NCBI GenBank assembly: GCA_002317135.1
Contig: DCIX01000029.1
Span: forward strand, 1-52,891
DNA length: 52,891 bases
Source: Bacteroidales bacterium UBA1715
GTDB lineage: Bacteria > Bacteroidota > Bacteroidia > Bacteroidales > UBA1715
Reading direction: 5' to 3'
In this document: in pieces, positions 9,339 through 17,930 of the stretch
Layout: each line of letters starts with the position of its first letter
How positions within the stretch are numbered: the stretch's first letter is position 1
Notes under the pieces: model-generated
The model's database searches: none
Seen by the model: the letters and a program-made list of their open reading frames with translations, nothing else
Told to the model about the DNA's origin: nothing
Made by a program: the position numbers and the translations under genes

Positions 9339-9919
9339 AATCTCTTTTTTATAGCATTATACACATTTATAATTTGTGAGATTACAAATGTATTATTATT
9401 TTCAATAACATAATCGGCTTTTTGTGCTGCGTTTTTTATCGAAGACTGACTATTTATTCTTTGCAACACACTATTCGCATCACAATTGTCTCGTTTTATA
9501 ACTCTTTGTATGCGGACATTATCGTCTGCAACGACAACAATTGAAAAATCAAATTTCTTATACAGATCTGATTCATACAACAATGCGGTTTCCATTATTG
9601 TAAATGGAGCACTCTGTTTCTCACTCCATTGTTCATAATCCAACCAAACACGAGGATGAACAATCGCATTAACCTTTTCACAAAGAGACTTGTCGGTAAA
9701 GATAGCATTTGCCATTATTTTCTTCTGCAAATGTCCATTTTCATAGATCTGCTCTCCTATTAAATTATGCAATGATGAAATTATATAGTCGTCTTGTTCC
9801 ATAAGAGCACGAGCACGACTATCGCTATCGTACACTGGAACACCAAGCACAGAAAAGACACGTGCGACAACACTTTTTCCACAACCAATACCACCAGTTA
9901 ACGCAATATGTTTCTTCAT
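9329..9919 (-). CDS. coaE: dephospho-CoA kinase
   Basis: CoaE phosphorylates dephospho-CoA in the last step of coenzyme A synthesis. The P-loop is TGGIGCGKS at residues 8-16. The family segments VLGVPVYDSDSRAR, VHPRVWLDYEQW, and METALLYESDLYKKFD are present, and the length (196) is typical. Its ATG overlaps the stop of the YbbR gene by one base (TAATG), so the two are coupled. Confidence 0.96.
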   Translation of the reverse strand: MKKHIALTGGIGCGKSVVARVFSVLGVPVYDSDSRARALMEQDDYIISSLHNLIGEQIYENGHLQKKIMANAIFTDKSLCEKVNAIVHPRVWLDYEQWSEKQSAPFTIMETALLYESDLYKKFDFSIVVVADDNVRIQRVIKRDNCDANSVLQRINSQSSIKNAAQKADYVIENNNTFVISQIINVYNAIKKRLWD

Positions 9920-10887
9920 TATTTATCTATAATTTCTGCAATAATTCCATCCATTTCCGGATTCTGACGAATCAAACGTACAAATTTAGGATAGCGTACA
10001 ATTTCCACAGGAACCATACCTGATGGGGTTCGTTTATCGTAATCTGCAATTGCTTCAAAATCAGAAGGAAAATAATCTTCAACACGAGTTATTGGAACCA
10101 AAAAAGCAATTGACACTTTATCTTTCATCAAATCAACCAACACAGAACTATCTTGTGGCACGTTCAACAATTTTATCGGAACAGAAATTGATTGTTCTGT
10201 AAATTTTGCGACTTTCCCCGAAACAGAAATCTTGTCATTACTAACTTGCACATTTGGTATAGATTTTACACCAACAGACTCTGAGAAATCACTCTTAACC
10301 TTCTTTAACTCAAGATGTTCACATTGAACAAATGTAATATTTGCCAAATCTTTTTGAGTACCATATACATATACAGAATCCGGTTCAACAACCAATGCAC
10401 CGTCTAATTCATATTGTTGTCCAAATGTAATGTCAACATTTGTCTTAACAGGAACATATTTTGAACCAACCGCCTCATATCCAAAGACGATTTCTGCAGG
10501 ATACACCTCAAGAACTTTCAACTGCGCAGCAAGCGAGCTCATAATTGAGGCGTCTTTGGTACTAAATCGAGTAACACCAAGTTGATCGTAACTATCAACA
10601 TCTACAACAATTTCCGAATCATAGAAAAAGTAATAATTCCAAAGTCCCCATCCAGTACTTTCTACCGTAACAAGTAGTTTTTGAGGAACATCGGAAACAA
10701 GGACTTTCGATTTCGGTAAATTTATATACCGAACAGCAACTGAAATTTGTTCTTCATACGTTTTCCCCATCTCCCTTGTAAACCAAAAAGCAAAAGAGAT
10801 AAGAAGACACACGAAGAAAGGGAAATACTTTCTATACCCTTTCAACAAAGTAATATGCCGTTTACTATATGAATGACTTAATTTCAC
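9919..10887 (-). CDS. YbbR-like domain protein (CdaR family)
   Basis: The protein has 322 residues. One N-terminal membrane helix (about residues 21-37, FPFFVCLLISFAFWFT) is followed by repeated YbbR-type beta modules (for example VRYINLPKSKVLVSDVPQKL, VVEPDSVYVYGTQKDLANIT and ISVPIKLLNVPQDSSV). In Firmicutes YbbR/CdaR binds and regulates the diadenylate cyclase CdaA, but no cyclase of that type is in this window, so a c-di-AMP role is only possible. The start is GTG at 10887, with no in-frame ATG near. The terminator of yajC ends about 5 bases before this start codon. coaE follows with a 1-base overlap. Confidence 0.85.
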   Translation of the reverse strand: MKLSHSYSKRHITLLKGYRKYFPFFVCLLISFAFWFTREMGKTYEEQISVAVRYINLPKSKVLVSDVPQKLLVTVESTGWGLWNYYFFYDSEIVVDVDSYDQLGVTRFSTKDASIMSSLAAQLKVLEVYPAEIVFGYEAVGSKYVPVKTNVDITFGQQYELDGALVVEPDSVYVYGTQKDLANITFVQCEHLELKKVKSDFSESVGVKSIPNVQVSNDKISVSGKVAKFTEQSISVPIKLLNVPQDSSVLVDLMKDKVSIAFLVPITRVEDYFPSDFEAIADYDKRTPSGMVPVEIVRYPKFVRLIRQNPEMDGIIAEIIDK

Positions 10888-10891
10888 TTTG

Positions 10892-10929
10892 TAAAAATAA
10901 AAAAGGTTGATGAATATTCACCAACCTTT
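10892..10929 (-). terminator. terminator between yajC and the YbbR gene
   Basis: A 13-bp stem (902-914 with 917-929 of 10.9 kb, one G-U pair on the minus strand) with a tiny loop is followed by CTTTTTTATTTTTA. It lies 22 bases after the yajC stop and almost touches the GTG start of the next gene. Confidence 0.85.
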
Positions 10930-10951
10930 AACACAAAAAAATTCTTATTGT

Positions 10952-11269
10952 TTATTTTGCTTGTTCTGCCAAAGCTGCTTGGTCTTTCAACAATGCAGCT
11001 TTGCTAATTTTTATAACAACATCTTTTGCTATTTCCAACAAAACAGTTCCATCACCTTTGATTTCAATCACCTTACCGCTGATTCCACCAATTGTAACAA
11101 CCGAATCACCTTTCTTTAAACTATCACGGAATTTTTGTTCTTCTTTTTGTCTTTTCATTTGTGGACGAATCATAAAGATGAAGAAAATCACCATAATTCC
11201 GACCAACAACAACAAACTACCAATACCACTTCCTTGTGCTGCAGGATCTACTTGTAATAACATATTCAT
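10952..11269 (-). CDS. yajC: Sec translocon auxiliary subunit YajC
   Basis: YajC is a small inner-membrane partner of SecDF. The protein has 105 residues with one N-terminal membrane helix (about 20-38, LLLLVGIMVIFFIFMIRP), then the diagnostic RPQMKRQKEEQKFRDSLKKGDSV and the beta-rich tail VVTIGGISGKVIEIKGDGTV. The start is placed at MNMLLQVDP, because the longer frame to 11296 would begin inside the promoter (-7 element at 11286-11293). It is the first gene of the yajC-YbbR-coaE run. Confidence 0.95.
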   Translation of the reverse strand: MNMLLQVDPAAQGSGIGSLLLLVGIMVIFFIFMIRPQMKRQKEEQKFRDSLKKGDSVVTIGGISGKVIEIKGDGTVLLEIAKDVVIKISKAALLKDQAALAEQAK

Positions 11270-11285
11270 AACTTTTATTTTTTCA

Positions 11286-11314
11286 CAAAAATACAAGTTT
11301 CCTTATACCTACAA
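11286..11314 (-). promoter_or_regulatory. promoter of yajC
   Basis: On the minus strand, TTG (11314-11312) is followed after 18 bases by TATTTTTG (11293-11286), a perfect TAnnTTTG. The start codon is about 17 bases downstream. Confidence 0.65.
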
Positions 11315-11352
11315 TTTTTTATCTACAATCTAAATAAAAAAAACTATTTTCT

Positions 11353-12651
11353 TTATTCAGCCAAGATTCCCTCCATCACACCATTGCGATATGACAATAA
11401 AATAGGAACGATTTTATTTTTTGCATTCAAAGGTAATTTTGCCTGTACCTTTATATAATTGTCTGTAAAACCAACTTGATATCCTTCCTTATTTTTCGTT
11501 TCAAATAAAACAGGACGAATTGTCCCATCATATTTTTTATAGAAGTTATGCAATTGTTCTTCCGACAAAGAATGCAAGCGAACACTTCTTTCCGTACGAA
11601 CTGATTCCTGAATATGCGGTTTTATCTGTAAAGCATCGGTATTTTCGCGTTCTGAATATGTAAACACGTGAACAAAACTAATTCCCAACGATTGAATGAA
11701 ATTGTATGATTTTTGAAAATATTCATCAATTTCGCCTGGCGAACCAACCATAACATCCATTCCAATAAATGCATCTGCAATTTTTTCGTGAACTTCTGCA
11801 ATCTTTTTCGCAAAGAAATCTGTCGTATATCGACGACGCATCAGTTTTAAGACTTCATCACAACCACACTGCAAAGGGATATGGAAATGCGGCATAAATG
11901 CACGCGAATGAGCCACAAAGTCAATAACCTCGCTCGTCAACAAATTCGGTTCAATCGACGAAATACGATATCGTTGAATACCTTCAACAGCATCTAAAGC
12001 CCGAATTAAGTCTATAAATTTTTCGCCAGTTGATTTTCCAAAATCACCAATATTTATACCACTTAAAACGATTTCCTTCACGCCACGATTTGCAATTTCT
12101 TCCGCCTGACGAACCAATTCTTGAATCGTTGTGTTTCTACTTTTTCCACGAGCTAATGGAATCGTACAATATGAACATCGATAATTACAGCCATCCTGCA
12201 CTTTTAAGAAAGAGCGAGTTCGTTCCGAACAAGAATACGCACTATTAAAACTCTCAACAGATTCAATTGGCGTAACACAACCCTCAGGAACATGTGAAGT
12301 TAGTCGTTCTTTTTCTAAAGCCATCACACGATCCGTTATTGAAAATTTTTCTTGTACACCTAACACAAGAGCAACACCATCTAACTGCAAAATTTCTTGT
12401 GGTTTTAATTGTGCATAACAGCCAACAACAATTATTTTAGCCTGCGGATTACGTTTGTGTGCAGCACGAATAGCTTGCCTTCCTTTTTTATTTGCAGACT
12501 CCGTTACGCTACAAGAGTTCACTACATAATAATCCGCAACATCAGAAAAAGCAACTCGTTCAAATCCACATTCTGTAAATTTACGAGAAATCGAGTCTGT
12601 TTCTGCATAATTAAGTTTGCACCCTAATGTATAAAAACCTATTGTAGCCAT
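11353..12651 (-). CDS. mtaB: tRNA (N6-threonylcarbamoyladenosine37-C2) methylthiotransferase
   Basis: MtaB adds a methylthio group to t6A37 of tRNAs reading ANN codons. The N-terminal UPF0004 domain has its three cluster cysteines in TLGCKLNYAETDS, VVNSCSVTESA and VVGCYAQL. The radical SAM motif is CNYRCSYCTIP (CxxxCxxC), and a TRAM-like tail ends the protein. GCKLNYAETD favours MtaB over MiaB or RimO. The start is placed at MATIGFYTLGCK (432 residues). The open frame extends 39 codons further to 12768, but that part is F/I-rich and runs through the divergent promoter region, so it is not used. Confidence 0.93.
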   Translation of the reverse strand: MATIGFYTLGCKLNYAETDSISRKFTECGFERVAFSDVADYYVVNSCSVTESANKKGRQAIRAAHKRNPQAKIIVVGCYAQLKPQEILQLDGVALVLGVQEKFSITDRVMALEKERLTSHVPEGCVTPIESVESFNSAYSCSERTRSFLKVQDGCNYRCSYCTIPLARGKSRNTTIQELVRQAEEIANRGVKEIVLSGINIGDFGKSTGEKFIDLIRALDAVEGIQRYRISSIEPNLLTSEVIDFVAHSRAFMPHFHIPLQCGCDEVLKLMRRRYTTDFFAKKIAEVHEKIADAFIGMDVMVGSPGEIDEYFQKSYNFIQSLGISFVHVFTYSERENTDALQIKPHIQESVRTERSVRLHSLSEEQLHNFYKKYDGTIRPVLFETKNKEGYQVGFTDNYIKVQAKLPLNAKNKIVPILLSYRNGVMEGILAE

Positions 12652-12668
12652 AACGAATAAAATTCGTG

Positions 12669-12676
12669 CAAATATA
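12669..12676 (-). promoter_or_regulatory. -7 element of mtaB promoter
   Basis: TATATTTG on the minus strand is a perfect match to TAnnTTTG, 18 bases before the mtaB start. I see no good TTTG at the right distance upstream. Confidence 0.5.
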
Positions 12677-12751
12677 ATTTGTACATTTATAAAGAATGAT
12701 AACAAATTGAAGAAAAAGTTCAAAAAAATGTCAAAAACAATTGATTTACAC

Positions 12752-12781
12752 TTGACATTTTCTTGCAATAATATATATTTG
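12752..12781 (+). promoter_or_regulatory. rpoD promoter
   Basis: TTG (12752-12754) is followed after 19 bases by TATATTTG (12774-12781), which is the ideal Bacteroidota spacing. The predicted leader is about 22 bases. Confidence 0.75.
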
Positions 12782-12809
12782 CGTGTTTTTTTGGGTGTAA
12801 TAGGTAGAT

Positions 12810-13673
12810 ATGAGACAGTTAAAAATCACAAAACAAGTAACGAACAGAGACACTCCGTCGTTAGACAAGTACTTACACGAAATCGGAAAAGTTGACCTTA
12901 TTTCTGCTGAAGAAGAGGTTGAATTAGCAAAAAGAATTAAAGAAGGTGACCAAAAAGCACTAGACAAATTAATTAAAGCAAACTTACGTTTCGTTGTTTC
13001 TGTATCAAAACAATACCAAAATCAAGGTTTAAGCCTACCTGACCTTATCAACGAAGGAAACTTAGGCTTAATTAAAGCAGCACAAAGATTCGATGAAACT
13101 CGTGGTTTCAAATTCATTTCGTATGCAGTATGGTGGATTCGCCAATCAATTTTGCAAGCTTTGGCTGAACAAGCACGTATTGTTCGCCTTCCATTAAATA
13201 AGATTGGTAATATCAATAAGATAAACAAAACACTTTCGAACCTAGAACAAGAATTCGAACGTGAGCCAACAGCGGAAGAAATTGCCAACGAAATGGGTTG
13301 TGGTGCAACAGATGTAAAAGAATCAATGAAGAATTCTGGTCGTCATATTTCTATGGACGCTCCTCTTTCACAAAGTGAAGAAGGTACATTATATGATGTA
13401 TTGGACAACAAAGATACACCATCACCAGACCAAACATTGCTTCAAGAATCTTTGCGTAAAGAAATTGACCGTGCTATTTCAACTTTAACAGAGCGCGAGG
13501 CTAATATCGTTCGTATGTATTTCGGTATTGGTCAAAAAAATCCTTCAACACTAGAAGAAATTGGTGCTGAATTAGGACTTACAAGAGAACGTGTTCGTCA
13601 AATTAAAGAGAAAGCTGTTCGTAGACTAAAACAAACTGCACGAAGCAAAATATTAAAATCATATTTAGGTTAA
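12810..13673 (+). CDS. rpoD: RNA polymerase primary sigma factor
   Basis: The protein has 287 residues, the length of the Bacteroidota housekeeping sigma, which lacks region 1.1. Region 1.2 begins TPSLDKYLHEIGKVDLIS. Region 2 is complete (LIKANLRFVVSVSKQYQNQG, LIKAAQRFDETRGFKFISYA, VWWIRQSILQAL). Region 3 follows (IARLPLN-type segment VRLPLNKIGNINKINK), and region 4 has LTEREANIVRMYFGI and the helix-turn-helix TLEEIGAELGLTRERVRQIK. This subunit recognises TTTG/TAnnTTTG promoters, which are abundant in this window, including its own. A strong terminator follows, so it is monocistronic. Confidence 0.97.
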   Translation: MRQLKITKQVTNRDTPSLDKYLHEIGKVDLISAEEEVELAKRIKEGDQKALDKLIKANLRFVVSVSKQYQNQGLSLPDLINEGNLGLIKAAQRFDETRGFKFISYAVWWIRQSILQALAEQARIVRLPLNKIGNINKINKTLSNLEQEFEREPTAEEIANEMGCGATDVKESMKNSGRHISMDAPLSQSEEGTLYDVLDNKDTPSPDQTLLQESLRKEIDRAISTLTEREANIVRMYFGIGQKNPSTLEEIGAELGLTRERVRQIKEKAVRRLKQTARSKILKSYLG

Positions 13674-13691
13674 TTTCATCCTAATACGAAC

Positions 13692-13721
13692 AAAAAAGCC
13701 GTCTTTTTGACGGCTTTTTTT
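13692..13721 (+). terminator. rpoD terminator
   Basis: An 11-bp stem AAAAAGCCGTC/GACGGCTTTTT with a loop of T lies 19 bases past the stop. Confidence 0.88.
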
Positions 13722-13795
13722 ATATATGTAAATTACTTGTTGAAAAATAAATCAAAAAACACTATTACAACGCTGTATACCAAGCAAAAAACCAA

Positions 13796-13803
13796 TAATT
13801 TTG
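13796..13803 (+). promoter_or_regulatory. -7 element of the 13824 gene
   Basis: TAATTTTG matches TAnnTTTG and lies 20 bases before the ATG chosen at 13824. The upstream element is poor. Confidence 0.45.
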
Positions 13804-13823
13804 TCGCGTTTACAAAAATTACT

Positions 13824-15203
13824 ATGAAGAAACTACTATTTACGATAATCAGCCTTTTATTGGCTTCTGCTCTATTCGCACAAACAGAATTTAAAATATA
13901 TGGTAAAATTAAAGCCGTAAACGGTCCCGCACAAGGCGTTACCATTAAAGCAACTCAACGTGGTTACAAGTTTAGAGAAGTAACAACAGACGAACGAGGA
14001 AACTACGAATTGTATTTACCATACGGTAAAAACTATGTAATTACCTATACAATGGAAGGTTTCCAAACACTTACATTCGAAGCAATGTTGGAATTACCAT
14101 CAAATGCTCCACAATGTTGCTATCGTCCATTGGAAATCTCATATCACTTATTTAATCCAGAAGACAAATACAAAAAACTCTTCAACAAAACATTCCATGT
14201 AATTGCATACGAAAAACAATATAGAGGATTCAATTACGATTTGGACATTGATTATATGATACAACAACGTATTGTAAATACAGAATTATTCGAAAAGCAA
14301 TTAGAAATTGCCCAAAACGGTGCTGAAAGTAACAAGGATTCTATTAAGGCAGAAAAACGCTATATGGCATTAATCAACCAAGGTACTGTATACTACGAAA
14401 AATCACAATTTTATGCAGCCCGAAAATTCTTTAGCGAAGCACAAAAATTAAAACCACATAGACTCTATTCGCAATATAAATTACAAGATATTCAAACAGA
14501 ATTAAATCGTTTTGAAACAAAAGCAGAATTATTAGGTATAAACCTTGATTCACTTATAGAACAAGAACTTGCAAAAGTAGACACAACTGACGGCGTAAAA
14601 ACATATCCAGCCTATGTTCCCCTAACCGACCAACAAGTTGAAGAAATTTTCAGAACAGAATTACAAAAACAAGTATATGCTTCAAGTTCAAATGTTGCAG
14701 AAGGAAATAGAACAATGCGATTGATGGATGAATTCTTCAGCAAAGAAACTATTAAAAACACAACTGTAGCAAAAGAAACACCTAAGAAAGCAGAAAAAGC
14801 AAAAGAACCAGAACCTGTTATTGCTAAAGAAGAACCGAAAAAAGAACAACCAAAAGAAGCAATTGATTTATCTAAAAAGCCGAAGAAAATTGTTGTACAA
14901 GAGCAAACTCCAGTGAAAAAAGTTGTTGACTTTGCAACATACCAAGATTCATTGATGCACAAATATCCTAACGAACGCACAATCGAAATCACCCAAGATG
15001 CTCACAAAAAGACTACTCGAGTATTTATGAACAATGGTAAACAAGTAGAAATTTACACTATGGTTGAACACTCTTGGGGAGCAACATATTACTTCCTAGA
15101 AGAATATCCAACAGGAACAACCAGCATTGGTTATGCAGCATTTATCAATAGAACAAAACTTACTGATTTGAATAATCTACAACCAACAAACACAAATCAG
15201 TGA
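13824..15203 (+). CDS. secreted carboxypeptidase-regulatory-like / TPR-like protein
   Basis: The protein has 459 residues and I do not recognise it as a named protein. A signal peptide (MKKLLFTIISLLLASALFA) is followed by a carboxypeptidase regulatory-like beta domain at about 22-100 (GVTIKATQRGYKFREVTTDE then RGNYELYLPYG). A helical region at about 170-240 resembles a TPR-type unit (NQGTVYYEKSQFYAARKFFS then EAQKLKPHRL). A K/E/P-rich linker follows at about 315-375, and a small basic C-terminal domain ends near RTIEITQDAHKKTTRVFMNN. The Lys-Pro linker suggests the protein spans the periplasm or binds envelope components. The open frame begins 39 codons earlier, inside the rpoD terminator, so the ATG with the signal peptide is chosen. 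Confidence 0.75.
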   Translation: MKKLLFTIISLLLASALFAQTEFKIYGKIKAVNGPAQGVTIKATQRGYKFREVTTDERGNYELYLPYGKNYVITYTMEGFQTLTFEAMLELPSNAPQCCYRPLEISYHLFNPEDKYKKLFNKTFHVIAYEKQYRGFNYDLDIDYMIQQRIVNTELFEKQLEIAQNGAESNKDSIKAEKRYMALINQGTVYYEKSQFYAARKFFSEAQKLKPHRLYSQYKLQDIQTELNRFETKAELLGINLDSLIEQELAKVDTTDGVKTYPAYVPLTDQQVEEIFRTELQKQVYASSSNVAEGNRTMRLMDEFFSKETIKNTTVAKETPKKAEKAKEPEPVIAKEEPKKEQPKEAIDLSKKPKKIVVQEQTPVKKVVDFATYQDSLMHKYPNERTIEITQDAHKKTTRVFMNNGKQVEIYTMVEHSWGATYYFLEEYPTGTTSIGYAAFINRTKLTDLNNLQPTNTNQ

Positions 15204-15224
15204 CAATAAAACATAAAATGTAGT

Positions 15225-15258
15225 AAACGGTATTGGAGAAATTCAATACCGTTTTTTA
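15225..15258 (+). terminator. terminator of the 13824 gene
   Basis: An 11-bp stem AAACGGTATTG/CAATACCGTTT is followed by TTTATTT, 21 bases after the stop. Confidence 0.85.
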
Positions 15259-15330
15259 TTTCCGTTAAGTATATTTATTTCCATTTATTACCGAAAAAAA
15301 TGTATTTTCACGCACAAAACTGGTATAATA

Positions 15331-15873
15331 ATGGTCAACGGAAAGAATAAAAATAGAACAAAACAAGAATGGGACATTCTATTCCATGACCTGTACACAA
15401 AATACTACCAAAAACTTTGTGTATTTGCCAACACCTTCCTCTTTGACGAAGACGAATCCGAAGAAATCGTACAACGCGTAATGACAAAATTGTGGGAACA
15501 ACGACAAGACTACGACACCATATTAAATATAAATTCATACCTCTATCGCTCTGTACGAAATCATTGTATTAACACAATTAACCACAAAAAAATTGAAGAA
15601 AAATACAAGTCCGAAACTTGGAATGAATTAAAAGCATTAGAAATCAGCGCTATAGAAGAAGACTTCTCCGCCGAGAAAGAGAAAAAGTTAAAACAAGCAA
15701 TTTCCACACTCCCACAACGTTGTCAAGATGTTCTTACTCTTAGTAAATTTCAAGGTTTGAAAAACAAAGAAATTGCCGAGCAGCTAAACATTTCCATTAA
15801 AGCCGTAGAAGCAAACATAACAAGAGCTTTTGTAACGCTACGAAAAACATTACAATCCCCTTCCGACAACTAA
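15331..15873 (+). CDS. ECF-type RNA polymerase sigma-70 factor
   Basis: The protein has 180 residues. Region 2 is at about 15-80 (LYTKYYQKLCVFANTFLFDE, DESEEIVQRVMTKLWEQR, then INSYLYRSVRNHCINTI). Region 4 is at about 120-175, with LPQRCQDVLTLSKFQGLKNK and the helix-turn-helix EIAEQLNISIKAVEANITRA. It is of the large Bacteroidota ECF group that is usually encoded next to a FecR anti-sigma and a SusC/D pair. No such partners are here: its stop overlaps the stop of a convergent HEAT-like gene. The inducing signal is therefore unknown. Confidence 0.9.
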   Translation: MVNGKNKNRTKQEWDILFHDLYTKYYQKLCVFANTFLFDEDESEEIVQRVMTKLWEQRQDYDTILNINSYLYRSVRNHCINTINHKKIEEKYKSETWNELKALEISAIEEDFSAEKEKKLKQAISTLPQRCQDVLTLSKFQGLKNKEIAEQLNISIKAVEANITRAFVTLRKTLQSPSDN

Positions 15874-16385
15874 TCAGTTAGTAAGCGAGCAGCCTCCTGT
15901 AGTAAAGTTGCTTTTTCAGATTTATCTTTTTGAGCACCTTCTGTTAAAACAGAAATCAAAGACTGTTTTTGTGAGTCATCAATATTTTCAGAACAAACTT
16001 CCAATACCGTAAATGCTTCTATTGCTGTTTCGTATGTGTCATTCAACAAAATATCGACTAGTTGTCCAGCATGTTTCGAAAAATCCATATTTGTTTGCCA
16101 CATAGTAGCAAGAATTTCTTTTTTCTCAGAAATAAGATTAGGATTTTGTAGAGCAGAAATAAATACAGCAACCGCATCAGGATTTTTTGTATCGATAAGA
16201 CAATTATAAACATCTTTTTTTAACGAATCCGATGTCGTTTTTGCCAACAAGTCAAACAACAATGGCATCATTTTTACCGAACCATTTTCATGAATATATG
16301 AAATTGTATCGTGTATGAGAGACTCATTATCAGACGAAAAAACATCCTGAATTTCTTTTATAGCAGCAGATTCACTTAATTCCAT
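15870..16385 (-). CDS. HEAT-repeat-like protein, unknown function
   Basis: This is a 171-residue, all-helical protein without signal peptide or membrane segment. Segments such as MMPLLFDLLAKTTSDSLKKD, AVAVFISALQNPNL and HAGQLVDILLNDTYETAIEA recur with about 35-residue spacing, as in HEAT/armadillo-type scaffolds. I do not recognise a specific family. Its stop codon overlaps that of the ECF sigma gene (4-base convergent overlap), and its start is 100 bases from the divergent lipoprotein gene. Any link with the sigma factor is only positional. Confidence 0.65.
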   Translation of the reverse strand: MELSESAAIKEIQDVFSSDNESLIHDTISYIHENGSVKMMPLLFDLLAKTTSDSLKKDVYNCLIDTKNPDAVAVFISALQNPNLISEKKEILATMWQTNMDFSKHAGQLVDILLNDTYETAIEAFTVLEVCSENIDDSQKQSLISVLTEGAQKDKSEKATLLQEAARLLTD

Positions 16386-16418
16386 AACATATTTATTAAA
16401 AATTACACTTAGAAAACA

Positions 16419-16447
16419 TTTGCAAATAAAAAAAATTAGTACTTTTA
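16419..16447 (+). promoter_or_regulatory. promoter of the lipoprotein gene
   Basis: TTTG (16419-16422) is followed after 17 bases by TACTTTTA (16440-16447), 7 of 8 to TAnnTTTG. The start codon is 38 bases downstream. Confidence 0.5.
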
Positions 16448-16484
16448 CGCAAACAATAAATGTAGCATTTTTAAACTAAACTCT

Positions 16485-17390
16485 ATGCGAAGTAACACTA
16501 AATTAGTCCGAATGATAGTCGTGGCAGGATTGTTATTTGGTACAGTAAGTTGTAGCAACGAAGACAAATCAAAATCTTCTTCAGAAGAAACGGTTAGTCA
16601 AGAACAACTAGAAAAACAAAAAATCGTTAACGATGTAAAGAAAATGATGTATTCCCTACCTTCACCGGTAGAAACAACGTTGTTGTTAAAAAGAGCTGGT
16701 GCAGGATACGATGAATCATTGCTTAACCCAACTGCAAATACAAACAAATACAACACAGACAAGCAAAAAGCTTTGAACTTGGGTATTTATGGTGCAGATT
16801 TGAGTTACGCAAGTATCTTCGAACAAAACCAAACTATTATGCAATACATGCAAGTTTCTAAGAAATTAGCAATTGGTTTGGATTTGTTACAAGCAATTGA
16901 CCAATCGATTATTGATCGTTTGGAAGCAAACCATGACAACAGAGATTCTGTTATCCGTATTATTTCAGAAACATTCCTTAATTCAAACTCTACATTAAAA
17001 GAAGATGACCGCCCAGAAATGGCAGCATTAATTCTTGCAGGTGGTTGGGTTGAAGCATTGTATTTGGCAACTCAACTTACTAAAGATGTTAATAAAGACA
17101 AAGATTTAGTAGAAAGAATTGTTGAACAAAAACTTTCTTTCAGCGAAATGGAAAAATTATTAGCAGAATATGTTGATAATCCAGACATTGCAGATGTTCT
17201 AAATCAATTACAACCTATTTCTAAAGCATTCAATGCTATCGAAATTGAAAAATCTGGTATAGAAACAATTACAGACGAAGAATCTGGTTCAACTGTGTTG
17301 AAAGCAACACAAAAAATCAATATTACACAAGCTCAATATGATGTTTTGAAAGCAGAAGCAGCAAAATTGAGAAATTCATTTATCCAATAA
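16485..17390 (+). CDS. lipoprotein, unknown function
   Basis: The protein has 301 residues. A lipoprotein signal (residues 1-23) ends in the lipobox GTVSC with Cys23, and an acidic/serine-rich stretch follows (SNEDKSKSSSEETV), which in Bacteroidota can act as a surface-export signal. The mature part is helical, with LPSPVETTLLLKRAGAGYDE and MAALILAGGWVEALYLATQL as the most distinctive segments. I recall similar hypothetical proteins in Bacteroidales but no function. A secreted 147-residue protein follows 21 bases later and shares the terminator at 17879-17908, so the two are probably a unit. Confidence 0.8.
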   Translation: MRSNTKLVRMIVVAGLLFGTVSCSNEDKSKSSSEETVSQEQLEKQKIVNDVKKMMYSLPSPVETTLLLKRAGAGYDESLLNPTANTNKYNTDKQKALNLGIYGADLSYASIFEQNQTIMQYMQVSKKLAIGLDLLQAIDQSIIDRLEANHDNRDSVIRIISETFLNSNSTLKEDDRPEMAALILAGGWVEALYLATQLTKDVNKDKDLVERIVEQKLSFSEMEKLLAEYVDNPDIADVLNQLQPISKAFNAIEIEKSGIETITDEESGSTVLKATQKINITQAQYDVLKAEAAKLRNSFIQ

Positions 17391-17411
17391 TTTAAAGATA
17401 TAGCAATAGAT

Positions 17412-17855
17412 ATGAAAAGCATTAGTAAAATAGTTGTATTGGTTGTATCGTTCGTATTGTTAGGTACTTTATCTTACGGACAATGTAGAACATTCGCAAA
17501 AGCTGAATGTAAACCAAGTTTGGAACCATACGTTCACGATGGTATTTTCAACGCCACTGAATTAGGTGAAGGTGAATCTGCAGAATTGTATAAAACATTC
17601 TACTCAAATCAAAATTACCGTATTGCAATTTGTGGTGATAGCAACCTACCAAAGATTAAATTCTCTATCATGGATGCAGACCGAAATGTGTTATTCACAA
17701 ATGCAAAACATTCATTCAAACGCGTTTGGGATTTCAAAATGGAATCTAGTCAACAATTGATTATTTCCATCGAAGTAGAAACAAACGATGAAGCTATTTC
17801 CGATGAAACAGCTCGTGGTTGTGTTGCTGTACTTGTTGGTTTCTCTGCAAACTAA
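17412..17855 (+). CDS. small secreted protein, unknown function
   Basis: The protein has 147 residues. A signal peptide (MKSISKIVVLVVSFVLLGTL, cleaved near SYG-Q) is followed by a beta-rich domain of about 120 residues with four cysteines (Cys26, Cys33, one in IAICGDSN and one in ARGCVAVLVG), which could form two disulfides in the periplasm. IKFSIMDADRNVLFTNA and QQLIISIEVETND look like strands of a C2- or PPC-like sandwich. I do not recognise the family. It is probably co-transcribed with the lipoprotein before it. Confidence 0.75.
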   Translation: MKSISKIVVLVVSFVLLGTLSYGQCRTFAKAECKPSLEPYVHDGIFNATELGEGESAELYKTFYSNQNYRIAICGDSNLPKIKFSIMDADRNVLFTNAKHSFKRVWDFKMESSQQLIISIEVETNDEAISDETARGCVAVLVGFSAN

Positions 17856-17878
17856 TAAAATTTAAATATGTAAATACT

Positions 17879-17908
17879 AAAGGCGGTTGTTTCGACCGCC
17901 TTTTTTTG
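17879..17908 (+). terminator. terminator of the lipoprotein pair
   Basis: AAAGGCGGT, a 7-base loop, then ACCGCCTTTTTTT. Confidence 0.85.
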
Positions 17909-17930
17909 TAAATTAACTTCTCCTCTATTC

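Noticed and set aside
12652..12768. N-terminal 39-codon extension of MtaB
   Set aside because: It runs through the -7 element of the mtaB promoter and is low-complexity F/I/L. The family starts at the next ATG.
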